Source: Flavobacteriaceae bacterium (GTDB lineage: Bacteria; Bacteroidota; Bacteroidia; Flavobacteriales; Flavobacteriaceae). From it: 64,000 nucleotides of DNA. Position numbers and translations under genes: made by a program. The DNA lies in NCBI GenBank assembly GCA_013215095.1, contig JABSPM010000116.1:1-64000 (forward strand), written 5' to 3'. Every line of letters begins with the position of its first letter. Position 1 is the stretch's first letter. This document shows, one piece after another, positions 47,834 to 56,834 of the stretch. The notes under the pieces are model-generated. The model was not told the DNA's origin and made no database searches. It saw nothing but the letters and a program-made list of their open reading frames with translations.

Positions 47834-48784
47834 ATGACCATAACACAATTATTTTATGTCCTTGCAGTAGCTGAGCATCAAAACTTTACTAAGGCTGCAG
47901 AAAAATGCTTTGTAACGCAACCTACGCTTAGCATGCAAATTCAGAAACTAGAAGATCAGTTAGATGTTAAAATATTTGATCGCTCTAAAAAACCCATTGA
48001 ATTAACTGAAATCGGAAAAAAAATAGTGTCTCAAGCCAAAAATATCGTTAATGAAGCCGATCGTATTCAAGATATTGTTGATCAACAAAAGGGATTTATT
48101 GGAGGAGAATTTAAACTAGGCATTATTCCAACCGTTATGCCTACACTATTACCTATGTTCTTAAAAACATTTATTAAACGTTATCCTCAGGTCAAACTCA
48201 AAATCGAAGAATTAACTACAGAAGAGATTATACAACGTATAAACGATGGCAACTTAGATGCAGCAATAGCCGCAACACCTTTACAAAATGAAGACATTAA
48301 AGAACGTGTATTATATTTTGAACCCTTTGTTGCTTATATCCCAAAGCATCATAGGCTTCATAGTGATGCTAAAATAAACCTCAATGATTTGGATATTTCA
48401 GACATGCTGCTCTTAGAAGATGGCCATTGTTTAAGAGAAGGTGTAATTAATTTGTGTAAATCTCTAAAACAATCCGATGCTGATAAATTTCAGTTGGAAA
48501 GCGGCAGTATAGAAACCCTAGTAAAACTTTCTAATGATGGGCATGGCATGACCCTTTTGCCTTATTTACATACATTAGATATGAAGGAAGGGGAAAAACC
48601 AAACATACGTTATTTTGAAGCACCAGCTCCTGCAAGGGAGGTGAGTATTATTTATAATAAAAGTGAATTAAAAATGCAAATTATAGACGCTTTGCAAAAT
48701 GTAATTAGCGGTATTATTAGAGGAGCAATTGTATTTGAAAATGTAGAAATCATAAGTCCTTTACCTCATTTAACTAAAACGTAA
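47834..48784 (+). CDS. oxyR: hydrogen peroxide sensor OxyR (LysR family)
   Basis: A 316-residue LysR-type regulator. The N-terminal helix-turn-helix is at about 18-38 (FTKAAEKCFVTQPTLSMQI). The effector domain has the redox pair Cys-x8-Cys in GHCLREGVINLCKSL at about 198-207, the spacing of the disulfide switch in E. coli OxyR (Cys199-Cys208). This makes OxyR the safe identification among LysR proteins. Dps is divergent upstream. A strong terminator follows 19 bp after the stop. Confidence 0.93.
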   Translation: MTITQLFYVLAVAEHQNFTKAAEKCFVTQPTLSMQIQKLEDQLDVKIFDRSKKPIELTEIGKKIVSQAKNIVNEADRIQDIVDQQKGFIGGEFKLGIIPTVMPTLLPMFLKTFIKRYPQVKLKIEELTTEEIIQRINDGNLDAAIAATPLQNEDIKERVLYFEPFVAYIPKHHRLHSDAKINLNDLDISDMLLLEDGHCLREGVINLCKSLKQSDADKFQLESGSIETLVKLSNDGHGMTLLPYLHTLDMKEGEKPNIRYFEAPAPAREVSIIYNKSELKMQIIDALQNVISGIIRGAIVFENVEIISPLPHLTKT

Positions 48785-48803
48785 ATTATAATTCTTAAGA
48801 CCT

Positions 48804-48833
48804 AAAAAAAGCGACCAAGAGGTCGCTTTTTTT
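48804..48833 (+). terminator. terminator after oxyR, shared with the convergent gene
   Basis: A 13-bp stem (48804-48816 with 48821-48833): seven A plus GCGACC pair with GGTCGC and T-run. The loop is AAGA. It closes oxyR. Its last base touches the stop codon of the minus-strand 65-aa gene at 48833. Confidence 0.9.
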
Positions 48834-49030
48834 TATGGTTTTAAATAAATTAAACATTGATTCAATTCTGGATTTTGTCTTATCAGAGTAGCTACAAAAA
48901 TTTTTAATTCTTCTATCTCATAAGGCAACAAGCGACTCATCGCTTTATCAACCTCTTTACAGAATAAATTTACATCAAAACTCACTTTTTTTAGAACAGT
49001 TTTGGTGTACTCAAACATTGCTCGAGCCAT
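48833..49030 (-). CDS. conserved 65-aa orphan protein of Flavobacteriaceae
   Basis: A 65-residue protein, MARAMFEYTKTVLKKVSFDV at the start, basic and helical, with LLPYEIEELKIFVATLI in the second half. I recall similar small proteins in other flavobacteria but know of no function. Good coding look, an own start, and a terminator on its downstream side support a real gene. No motif suggests activity. Confidence 0.75.
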   Translation of the reverse strand: MARAMFEYTKTVLKKVSFDVNLFCKEVDKAMSRLLPYEIEELKIFVATLIRQNPELNQCLIYLKP

Positions 49031-49190
49031 AAGTTAAACTAGGTTTTAATATTAGAAATAAAAAAAAAGTAAATATGTTCTATAAGCGTAAATATTTTTT
49101 ATTTTTCTAAGCGTAAAATTACTAAAAAAAACTAAGTGATTTTAAATTTAGGCAAAAATTTAACAGATAAGCATAAGCTTTTAACGCTAT

Positions 49191-49991
49191 CTAAAATCTG
49201 TTATCTCCATCAAGAAAATCTCCCAAACCTCCTAAGATACTACCTTCTCCTCTATCACTACCTCCTGCTCTTGGCGCACTCGCTAAGACACGTCCTGCCA
49301 ATCTACTAAATGGTAAGGATTGGATATAAACCGTTCCAGGGCCTTCAAGTTTTGCAAAGTATAATCCCTCACCTCCAAAAATTGTATTTTTAATACCACC
49401 AACAAATTCGATGTCATAATCGACGTTTTGCGTAAATCCTACAATACATCCTGTATCTACGCGCATCACTTCACCTGGCTGCAATACTTTTTTTGCCATA
49501 GTTCCACCAGCATGCACAAATGCCATACCATCACCTTCTAACTTTTGCATAATAAAGCCTTCGCCACCAAAAAGCCCTCTTCCTATTTTTTTTGAGAACT
49601 CTATGCCTATGTTTACACCTTTAGCTGCGCAAAGAAATGCATCCTTTTGACAGACAAATTTCTCGCCATATTCCGTCAAATCTATTGGTATAATCTTTCC
49701 AGGATAAGGCGAAGCAAAAGACACATTCCGCTTTCCTATGGCGCCATTATAAAAAGCCGTCATAAATAAGCTTTCTCCAGTTAATATTCGCTTACCCGCT
49801 CCTAATATCTTCCCCAAAAATCCTTTATCATTTTGAGAACCATCTCCAAAAATAGTTTCCATTTGTATTCCATCATCCATCATCATAAAGCTGCCAGATT
49901 CAGCAACAACTACTTCTTGAGGATCTAGTTCTATTTCTACATATTGCATTTCTTCACCGTAAATGCGATAATCTATTTCGTGTGCTGTCAT
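49191..49991 (-). CDS. AIM24 / TIGR00266 family protein
   Basis: A 266-residue protein that is almost all beta, with repeated GGEG-type turns ([14 protein letters not shown] at about 143-156, [16 protein letters not shown] at about 205-220), the pattern of TIGR00266/AIM24 proteins. The N-terminal part ([19 protein letters not shown]) also fits. The C-terminal tail is Gly/Asp-rich ([14 protein letters not shown]). The family's role is not settled in bacteria. It is monocistronic by spacing. Confidence 0.88.
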   Translation of the reverse strand: MTAHEIDYRIYGEEMQYVEIELDPQEVVVAESGSFMMMDDGIQMETIFGDGSQNDKGFLGKILGAGKRILTGESLFMTAFYNGAIGKRNVSFASPYPGKIIPIDLTEYGEKFVCQKDAFLCAAKGVNIGIEFSKKIGRGLFGGEGFIMQKLEGDGMAFVHAGGTMAKKVLQPGEVMRVDTGCIVGFTQNVDYDIEFVGGIKNTIFGGEGLYFAKLEGPGTVYIQSLPFSRLAGRVLASAPRAGGSDRGEGSILGGLGDFLDGDNRF

Positions 49992-50080
49992 TAATTATTT
50001 CATTTAAATTCGCCTATTAGTTGATGAGAGATTAAGAATGTTACATATTATTTTATTAACAACGGATATTTTACCAACAT

Positions 50081-50536
50081 CTAAGGTTTCAATTTTATAC
50101 TCCATTCAAAATTAAAACTAGAGACCTCATCCCCTTTTTCGTCAATACCTTTGGCATGTAACCATAGCGTTTGCCCTTCTCCAGTAGCAATGGCTTTGTC
50201 TATTGCTCCATCAATTAAATGCCCTTCATCACATTGAAAAGTAATTTTTCCTGTTGCTTTTTTTGAAAAACTTGCCTTATTGTTAGCGACGAGCATAGAT
50301 ATGTTTTGTTTGCTTTTTTTTATTTTTAAAAGCATTAATGCTCCAGTAGATAATTCAGCCGCCATACCTTGTACTGCCCAAAACATAGACTTAAAAGGGT
50401 TTTGATTTATCCAACGGTGCCTTACCTTTACGATACATTTACTTTCATCTAAATGTGTTGCACGCACTCCTGAAAAATAGGCTGCTGGAAGTTTTAACAT
50501 TAAAAATAAATTGAGTTTCCTAGGACTTATTTTCAT
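50081..50536 (-). CDS. DUF4442 (hotdog-fold) protein
   Basis: A 151-residue protein that starts MKISPRKLNLFLMLKLPAAY. MFWAVQGMAAELSTGALMLL at about 52-71 is the long central helix of a hotdog fold, as in DUF4442, a family near PaaI/acyl-CoA thioesterases. No clear catalytic Asp/Glu could be placed, so activity is not asserted. It sits 89 bp downstream of nothing in particular and may be single. Confidence 0.8.
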   Translation of the reverse strand: MKISPRKLNLFLMLKLPAAYFSGVRATHLDESKCIVKVRHRWINQNPFKSMFWAVQGMAAELSTGALMLLKIKKSKQNISMLVANNKASFSKKATGKITFQCDEGHLIDGAIDKAIATGEGQTLWLHAKGIDEKGDEVSSFNFEWSIKLKP

Positions 50537-50674
50537 TAAAGTATAATTATAAAATTAAGGTGAAGAAGTTAAGCATTTATCTATAATAATGATAAATTTA
50601 TACGATAAAACTATACCATTTAAAACAAGATTATGCAATAGTAAAACCTTTATGAAAGATTATTTATATGGGAA

Positions 50675-52102
50675 TTACTCTTTATTTCTTCCAAAAATAA
50701 AATTAACTCCAAGCTGGAATGAAGCACTTCGCGCTTTTGCTAAATTTTGATATTCCAACAAATTATCTGCTAAAACAAACATTTGCAATGCTCCAATATT
50801 TGTAGATAAACCAAATCCTATATTTTTTGCTGAAAACGTATCTATAGTATAAGTCGCTTTGACATTTAAGCCTTGAAAAAGACGTCTATAATAAAACGCC
50901 GTTAATCCTAACTGTGGTAGTTTTGGACGCCCTATTACGTACAATTGCCCACCTATCATACTACTGTATCCTCCATCTTTTGAAAAACAATCACAATCTT
51001 CAGTACTTTTTTTTCCAAATTTGTATCGTATTGCAGCATTAATTTTTAGAGGTCGCCATGTTGTATATTTAGTATGTGTTGTATCTACTTCAAATAATTC
51101 TTCAAACTTGTTAGCAACTATATTCCAATATTCTTCAGCACTCTGATCATCTGTGATTTCTGGAAAAAAAGGATTTATACCCTCATATACATACGTGTCG
51201 TTTATACTATAGTTTTGGATATCTTTAGTATGTCTTATAAATCCAATATCTACTAGACTCGCTTCATAGGTCAATCTATCCGAAGCTTCATAAGTAAGCC
51301 CTAAATCTATTCCAAGACCCAGATTTCCGCCAAAAAACATACGATTTCTAAGAGTTCGTATATAGTCTGACACCTCTGAAGTCTCTGCATCAACAAGACT
51401 CTTAATACCGGACGTATTTACTGAAAGATCTAAATCAAAAGTATGCCTCAAAAAATTATTTTGTCCTTCTTCTGTAATAAATGATCCTGAATTATTTGTT
51501 GATCGGACATTAAATAAACTCGAATAAATTTTAGCTCTTGCCCCAAAGGTTAATTTTTTATTTATAGGTTTGGTAACGCCTACATGAAACACAGAAACGA
51601 CCTCTCCTTGTGCATTTAAATCACTAAGATCAAAATAACGATTTAGATGAGGTGCATTTCCTTCAAATGCCAAAATCGCATAATCTTTAGGGTAATAAGC
51701 GATAACATCAGTTTCTAAATACATACCAAAAGTCAGATATCTATCTTTTTTCACACCACTCCCAAAAGCAAACCCTCCAGAGAATATATCTAATTGCTGG
51801 GTTACAGTATAAAAGTCATTATCTTCGAGTCTTGACACAAGATGCTGCAATTTTGTATTAAAATCTGTACCATCATCTGCAAAGAGATCAAAAGCACTCA
51901 TTCCTGAGGATCCAACATTTGCGTGTATGTGAGAAAGTAAAGGAAAACCAACATACCAGTCGTTATCTAAAGTTGTACTGGGATTTATCATTACAGATTG
52001 TGGAATATCTTTAAATCCAAATAATAATTGCTTATTCTGCCCAAAAGCAAATATAGACAACAATAGCGTAACAACCATTAACGGTATAGACCCCTTAATC
52101 AT
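50675..52102 (-). CDS. DUF5723 family outer-membrane-type protein
   Basis: A 475-residue protein with a signal peptide (about 5-22, PLMVVTLLLSIFAFGQ). The mature part is rich in alternating beta strands and aromatic residues and ends LGVNFIFGRNKE, as outer-membrane barrel proteins of the DUF5723 type do in Bacteroidota. CDCFSKDGG at about 370 is a small Cys cluster. The function is unknown. Its ATG overlaps the stop of the upstream lipoprotein gene by 4 bp (ATGA at 52102-52099), so the two are co-translated. Confidence 0.8.
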   Translation of the reverse strand: MIKGSIPLMVVTLLLSIFAFGQNKQLLFGFKDIPQSVMINPSTTLDNDWYVGFPLLSHIHANVGSSGMSAFDLFADDGTDFNTKLQHLVSRLEDNDFYTVTQQLDIFSGGFAFGSGVKKDRYLTFGMYLETDVIAYYPKDYAILAFEGNAPHLNRYFDLSDLNAQGEVVSVFHVGVTKPINKKLTFGARAKIYSSLFNVRSTNNSGSFITEEGQNNFLRHTFDLDLSVNTSGIKSLVDAETSEVSDYIRTLRNRMFFGGNLGLGIDLGLTYEASDRLTYEASLVDIGFIRHTKDIQNYSINDTYVYEGINPFFPEITDDQSAEEYWNIVANKFEELFEVDTTHTKYTTWRPLKINAAIRYKFGKKSTEDCDCFSKDGGYSSMIGGQLYVIGRPKLPQLGLTAFYYRRLFQGLNVKATYTIDTFSAKNIGFGLSTNIGALQMFVLADNLLEYQNLAKARSASFQLGVNFIFGRNKE

Positions 52103-52665
52103 AGACTTATATTTAAGTAAAAATTACCTCTAGATTTGACAACAATGCGACCTGTTGAATTCTCATCCAATGTACTACCATCAGTGCTCGAATGAAGATT
52201 GAATGTCATTCTCATGTGCCTCGTCGCTTTTAAAGCCTCCAAACTTTCATTTTCAAAAAGCTCGGTATGTTCAGTTATGAAATCATTTCCTGAAACTGAA
52301 GGAGCTGTATTAAATGAAAATGTATGCAATGTTTCATCTGACTCACTTAAAAAATCGACTTGAATGTCGAAGCTACGATTAATAGAATTAACACTTCCAA
52401 AAATCAACTCTGCCTTCACCAAATTCTCCAACACAACATCATCTGTAAAAACGGTTATATCTCTAATAGCATCTGTAACAGATTCTGACTCTAATTCTTC
52501 GTCATTATCGTAAAAGCGTGATACATCTATATTCGAGTAAATAACACTAGCGGAAGCCACTGGTGTTAAAGCAAAATCTTCTACTTGATCAAAATCAACA
52601 TCTTTAATACAAGATACTAATACGAATATTAATAGCCATAATAGAGTTTGTTTTATTATTTTCAT
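52099..52665 (-). CDS. lipoprotein of unknown function, coupled to the DUF5723 gene
   Basis: A 188-residue protein. ATG at 52665 begins a lipoprotein signal (LLWLLIFVLVSC), with the lipidated Cys at about 18. The mature part is acidic and beta-rich, with no recognised family. An upstream frame start at 52731 would add residues with no signal character. The 4-bp overlap with the next gene suggests that lipoprotein and barrel protein work together at the outer membrane. Confidence 0.75.
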   Translation of the reverse strand: MKIIKQTLLWLLIFVLVSCIKDVDFDQVEDFALTPVASASVIYSNIDVSRFYDNDEELESESVTDAIRDITVFTDDVVLENLVKAELIFGSVNSINRSFDIQVDFLSESDETLHTFSFNTAPSVSGNDFITEHTELFENESLEALKATRHMRMTFNLHSSTDGSTLDENSTGRIVVKSRGNFYLNISL

Positions 52666-53112
52666 ACTGAATATTTTACAGGCATTTATCTTCAAAAACG
52701 ACAGGCTTATACTATTTATTGCGATGCGCATTAATACCTTATAATAGTAAAGTATAAGTGAAAAAAACCGCGTCTAATTGAAGCACTTAAAATCATATTC
52801 TTTATACAATGATACAAATAAAAACGATAGCTTATATCTTACAGCATTAAAAACTTCAATTCTGAAAACCTCTCTACTAAGATGGAGACCTCAACAAAAC
52901 GATGAAATGTTAATCTTACATCTTATGATCTTTAAAATACTACTATAATACAGGAACTACATATCAAACAAACCAGCATGTATTGGCAAACAAAAACAAC
53001 ACAGATCCGCATTATAATTGTTAATTTTTTGTTAAAATTAAGTACTATGTTTTGCATAATACCTTTTTTTAAACATATATTTGCATAAGAAATTACTTTA
53101 CGTTTTAAAATA
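52666..53112. other. divergent intergenic region, 447 bp
   Basis: Separates the lipoprotein gene (minus) from the DUF4870 gene (plus). The only clear signal is the promoter at 53051-53083. No open frame or stable hairpin was seen. Confidence 0.45.
53051..53083 (+). promoter_or_regulatory. promoter of the DUF4870-PadR-PspC-GIN operon
   Basis: TTTG (53051-53054) and TATATTTG (53076-53083) are separated by 21 bases, close to the Bacteroidota -33/-7 arrangement. The ATG of the DUF4870 gene follows at 53113. Confidence 0.6.
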
Positions 53113-53571
53113 ATGCAATCTAACCATCACAAAAATATCGCAGCAATTATTCATTTATCGGCACTTTCTAAGTTCATTTTCCCCCTTGGAAATTTTATTA
53201 TGCCTTTACTATTTTGGACTTTGAACAAGGACAAATCCGAATTTATAGATGCCCACGGTAAACAAATTATAAATTTTCAAATTAGTATTTTTCTGTATAC
53301 AATAATCATTGGAGCAATTTCAATTCCGTTATTAATATTAGGTATATTAGACCATGTCCTTTTACCAGAGATATGGCATAGTTTTCCTTATGGCTTTAAA
53401 TTGGAAATGTATGATTTTCATGGCATTAAAATAGCACTATTCATTTGTATATTACTAGTACTAGTTGTTATTACCATGCTATTTGAAATTGTATTTATCA
53501 TCTTAGCAACATCAAAAGCTAACGACGGTAAATATTTTAAGTATCCTATTACCATCAGCTTTTTAAAATAA
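53113..53571 (+). CDS. DUF4870 family membrane protein
   Basis: A 152-residue protein with three or four hydrophobic segments. HLSALSKFIFPLGNFIMPLL at about 14-33 and the following DAHGKQIINFQISI fit DUF4870 (Tic20-like). The role is unknown; it recurs beside PadR and PspC genes. It lies 63 bp before the PadR gene on the same strand and is probably the first gene of the unit. Confidence 0.85.
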   Translation: MQSNHHKNIAAIIHLSALSKFIFPLGNFIMPLLFWTLNKDKSEFIDAHGKQIINFQISIFLYTIIIGAISIPLLILGILDHVLLPEIWHSFPYGFKLEMYDFHGIKIALFICILLVLVVITMLFEIVFIILATSKANDGKYFKYPITISFLK

Positions 53572-53634
53572 AATCATCAATCAATCAATCAATTAAAAAA
53601 TGAACAGTTATTACGAACTTAAATTCTATCCTTT

Positions 53635-53970
53635 ATGAAAATAGAAAACACAAAAGCACAAATGCGCAAAGGGGTTCTAGAATACTGCATCTTATCAATT
53701 CTAAAAGATCATGATGCCTATGTTGCAGAGATTCTAAGCACTTTAAAAGACGCTAAAATGCTAGTGGTAGAAGGTACCATTTATCCACTGCTTACGCGAT
53801 TAAAAAATGCTGGTCTTCTCAATTACCGTTGGGAAGAATCGACTTCTGGTCCTCCACGTAAATATTATGGACTCACAGAAACAGGACAACTTTTTTTAAC
53901 CGAATTGAATACTACTTGGAACGAATTACAAAACGCGGTTAACCTAGTAACTCGCCAAAAACAACACTAA
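53635..53970 (+). CDS. PadR-family transcriptional regulator
   Basis: A 111-residue winged-helix regulator. QMRKGVLEYCILSILKDHDAY at about 9-29 and VVEGTIYPLLTRLKNAGLL at about 44-62 are the PadR core, with SGPPRKYYGLTETGQ as the wing. Short PadR proteins of this length sense ligands or act with membrane partners. One base separates its stop from the PspC gene start, a tight operon. It probably controls its own operon. Confidence 0.9.
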   Translation: MKIENTKAQMRKGVLEYCILSILKDHDAYVAEILSTLKDAKMLVVEGTIYPLLTRLKNAGLLNYRWEESTSGPPRKYYGLTETGQLFLTELNTTWNELQNAVNLVTRQKQH

Positions 53971-53971
53971 A

Positions 53972-55762
53972 ATGAATAAAACAGTTAATATAAATTTAGC
54001 AGGTATATTTTTTCATATAGATGAAGATGCCTACAAAAAGTTACAACACTACCTAGAGGCCATTAAACGTTCATTTAAAGATCCTCAAGGCAGGAATGAA
54101 ATCATTGCCGACATCGAAGCGCGTATTGCTGAACTCTTTAATGAGCGTGTACAAAACAATAACCAGGTTGTATCTATAAAAGAAGTCGATGATATTATTA
54201 CCATTATGGGACAGCCAGAAGACTATATAGTTGACGAGGAAATTTTTGAAGACGAGTCAAGCCCCTCCAATACGAACAAAACAACTTCTGGAACATACCG
54301 CAAATTATTTAGAGATGTAGATAATTCATACATTGGTGGAGTTTCCGCAGGTTTAAGTCATTATTTTGGCATTGATGCTTTATGGATTAGACTTATTTGG
54401 ACCGCACTATTTTTTGGTGCAGGTACTGGAATTCTAGTTTATATTATACTTTGGGTGTTAATGCCTGCAGCAGAAACTACCGCAGATAAATTAGCCATGT
54501 CGGGAAAGCAGATTAACATTACTAATATAGAAGAAAAAGTTAAAGAAGGGTTTAGTAGTGTTAAGGACAGTATTGAAGGTGTTGCCGACAAAGTAAAAAA
54601 TGGAGATTATCATACTGCTGGTAATCATATAAAAACGACATCACGTTCCTTTTTTGATGCCCTTGGAAACCTTGTGATGTTCTTCTTTAAAATAATTGCT
54701 AAATTTATTGGTATTATTTTAATCATGACATCTGCTATGATCTTAGTTGGATTAATTATAGGACTATTATCTGTTGGGGTTTCCGAAATGTTTCACTTTC
54801 CAGGCTTAGATTTTGAGGCCCTTATTAACGCTACGAATTTGCCAATTTGGACAGTATCATTACTTGTATTATTTGCCGTTGGTATTCCATTCTTTTTCCT
54901 ATTTATTTTAGGAATTAAAATACTAGTTAACAACTCAAAATCTTTAGGCAAAGTTGCAAATTTTGCACTTATTGGACTTTGGATTGCCTCGGTTATAACA
55001 CTTAGTGTTTTTGCAGCGAGAGAAGCTATTGAGTACAAACGCGTAGCAAGTGTTACCAATAAATCTGAACTTAATATCAAAGCCAACGACACTTTATATG
55101 TGACTATGGTAGGTAACAACATGTACTCAAAAAACATTAATAGAGATTATGATTTTGACATTGTATATGACGAGAATGATACTAAAAAGATCTATTCTTC
55201 TAATCTGCGTCTTATTGTAAGATCTACGAAAGAACCTTTGGCTTATCTAAGTATAGAGAAAAGTGCAAGAGGTAGTACTTATCAAAATGCAAAACACAGA
55301 GCTGATGACATCGCTTATAATTACACGCTAGAAAAGAACACCTTACAATTAGACGCATATTTCTTAACAGATTACTCAAACAAATATAGAGACCAAGACA
55401 TAGAAGTTATATTGTATCTTCCGGAAAAGAGTATTCTATATGCTCACGAAAACACCTATTCATTTCATAGAAATTCATCAAGTTATCGCGATATTCTAGA
55501 CAACGAATTTGAAGGACATTTTATGAAAGTTATCCACAATGATCTCCTGTGCTTAGATTGCCAAAAGGACAAAAACTATAAACTTGACATCAATATTAAA
55601 AAAGAGGATACTGCGTTTAAGATAGATGAAAACAGCATTGATATCAAAGGCAGAGATGGACAATTAAAACTAGATAAAAATGGGTTTTATAGCGAAAGTG
55701 AAAGTATCATCACAAAAATTGATTCTTCAGGCGTAAGCATAAAATCTAAAGATAATAACTAA
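53972..55762 (+). CDS. PspC-domain membrane protein
   Basis: A 596-residue protein. An N-terminal cytoplasmic domain (about 1-95, ADIEARIAELFNERVQ) is a HAAS/PspC-associated region. The PspC domain at about 106-170 has RKLFRDVDNSYIGGVSAGLS and then DALWIRLIWTALFF. Three more membrane segments follow at about 230-345. The C-terminal 220 residues are a soluble, probably periplasmic beta domain resembling the GIN/DUF2807 type but not called as such. PspC proteins respond to envelope stress; here the gene is coupled to PadR. Confidence 0.87.
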   Translation: MNKTVNINLAGIFFHIDEDAYKKLQHYLEAIKRSFKDPQGRNEIIADIEARIAELFNERVQNNNQVVSIKEVDDIITIMGQPEDYIVDEEIFEDESSPSNTNKTTSGTYRKLFRDVDNSYIGGVSAGLSHYFGIDALWIRLIWTALFFGAGTGILVYIILWVLMPAAETTADKLAMSGKQINITNIEEKVKEGFSSVKDSIEGVADKVKNGDYHTAGNHIKTTSRSFFDALGNLVMFFFKIIAKFIGIILIMTSAMILVGLIIGLLSVGVSEMFHFPGLDFEALINATNLPIWTVSLLVLFAVGIPFFFLFILGIKILVNNSKSLGKVANFALIGLWIASVITLSVFAAREAIEYKRVASVTNKSELNIKANDTLYVTMVGNNMYSKNINRDYDFDIVYDENDTKKIYSSNLRLIVRSTKEPLAYLSIEKSARGSTYQNAKHRADDIAYNYTLEKNTLQLDAYFLTDYSNKYRDQDIEVILYLPEKSILYAHENTYSFHRNSSSYRDILDNEFEGHFMKVIHNDLLCLDCQKDKNYKLDINIKKEDTAFKIDENSIDIKGRDGQLKLDKNGFYSESESIITKIDSSGVSIKSKDNN

Positions 55763-55859
55763 TATTTGTGCCCAGCCCCTGCATTATTTATGACCACTTA
55801 CTAAATCATTTAAAAATTTCAATACTCAAATTTAAACATCAATCAAAAATCGAATTTTT

Positions 55860-56588
55860 ATGACAACCCTCACAAAATTTATAGCAGCTGCCATTTTAAG
55901 CTTATTTCTGTTGTCCTGTAGTTTTAATTCTGACTTCTCCTTCGGAGTCAGAGGTAATGGCAATGTAAAAACAGAAGAACGCTCTATTTCGGGGTATTTT
56001 GACAGCATTGAAATCAGCAGAGGTTTAGACGTCTATTTAACACAAAGTGACCATGAGAGTTTAAAAGTGCAAGCCGATGAAAATTTACACGATATTATTA
56101 CAACTAAAGTAGAAAACAATACGTTGAAAATTTTTGCAGATAAAAACATCATAAATGCTTCTGCACAAAAAGTTATGCTAAGTTTTAAAAATATAGAAAA
56201 AATAAGTACTCATAGCGGTAGTGATGTTTACACGACCAATAAAATATTAGGAGATGCTATGGAAATCAATGCTAGCAGCGGGAGTGATATTGAACTGGAA
56301 GTTCAAGCAGATATTATTGAGTGCAAAAGTACTAGTGGTAGCATCATAAGGATATCAGGTGCCGCGGTAAAATTCTATGCTAATGCATCTAGCGGAAGTA
56401 CTATCAAGGCAAAAAATCTAAAAGTAGAGTTTAGTGAAGCTAAAGCATCAAGTGGTGCCGAAATTACTGTAAATCCCGCTTATGAATTAATTGCTAAGGC
56501 GTCTAGTGGAGGTAACATCAATTATTATGGAAGTCCAGAAAAAATAACCAAAAGTGCTGGTGTTTCTGGAAACATAAGAAAACAATAA
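55860..56588 (+). CDS. head GIN domain (DUF2807) lipoprotein
   Basis: A 242-residue protein with a signal and lipobox (ILSLFLLSCSF). The mature part is a repetitive right-handed beta structure: GSDVYTTNKILG, SSGSDIELEVQADI, SSGSTIKAKNLKVEF and similar strands. This is the GIN/DUF2807 auto-transporter adhesin-like domain found widely in Bacteroidota envelopes. It is 98 bp after the PspC gene. Its exact role is unknown. Confidence 0.87.
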   Translation: MTTLTKFIAAAILSLFLLSCSFNSDFSFGVRGNGNVKTEERSISGYFDSIEISRGLDVYLTQSDHESLKVQADENLHDIITTKVENNTLKIFADKNIINASAQKVMLSFKNIEKISTHSGSDVYTTNKILGDAMEINASSGSDIELEVQADIIECKSTSGSIIRISGAAVKFYANASSGSTIKAKNLKVEFSEAKASSGAEITVNPAYELIAKASSGGNINYYGSPEKITKSAGVSGNIRKQ

Positions 56589-56623
56589 ACATCCTCAATG
56601 TCATATTATAAATACCCGAAATA

Positions 56624-56755
56624 ATGCAAATCATAAGTGGATTTTGGCAATATTGGAAACCAATAATCCAAATAGTAAATGGAGTTTATGATTACGATTA
56701 TCATGTTTACAAAACTAAAAATTTTGAAATTGTTTCCATAGCCAATGAATTTTAA
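56624..56755 (+). CDS. possible small ORF (43 aa) followed by a terminator
   Basis: ATG at 56624 opens a 43-residue frame starting MQIISGFWQYWKPIIQIV and ending SIANEF. It is rich in Trp/Tyr and hydrophobic residues in its first half. A terminator-like hairpin follows within 20 bases. No family is recognised. It may be a real small membrane-associated peptide or chance; the confidence is low. Confidence 0.3.
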   Translation: MQIISGFWQYWKPIIQIVNGVYDYDYHVYKTKNFEIVSIANEF

Positions 56756-56771
56756 TAGATAATACAGGTTT

Positions 56772-56801
56772 AACCATTCCAAATTCAATTTTGGGATGGT
56801 T
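56772..56801 (+). terminator. intrinsic terminator between the two GIN genes
   Basis: AACCATTCCAAA (56772-56783) pairs with TTTGGGATGGTT (56790-56801) over 12 bp with one G-U pair. T-run follows. It would end transcripts from the operon upstream, so the second GIN gene likely has its own promoter. Confidence 0.65.
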
Positions 56802-56807
56802 TTTGTA

Positions 56808-56815
56808 TATATTTG
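56808..56815 (+). promoter_or_regulatory. candidate -7 element of the second GIN gene
   Basis: TATATTTG matches TAnnTTTG and lies 19 bases before ATG 56835. A second box, TACTTTTG (56822-56829), is too close to the start to be useful unless the mRNA is almost leaderless. No clear -33 TTG at the right spacing was seen. Confidence 0.4.
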
Positions 56816-56834
56816 TATATATACTTTTGTAATC

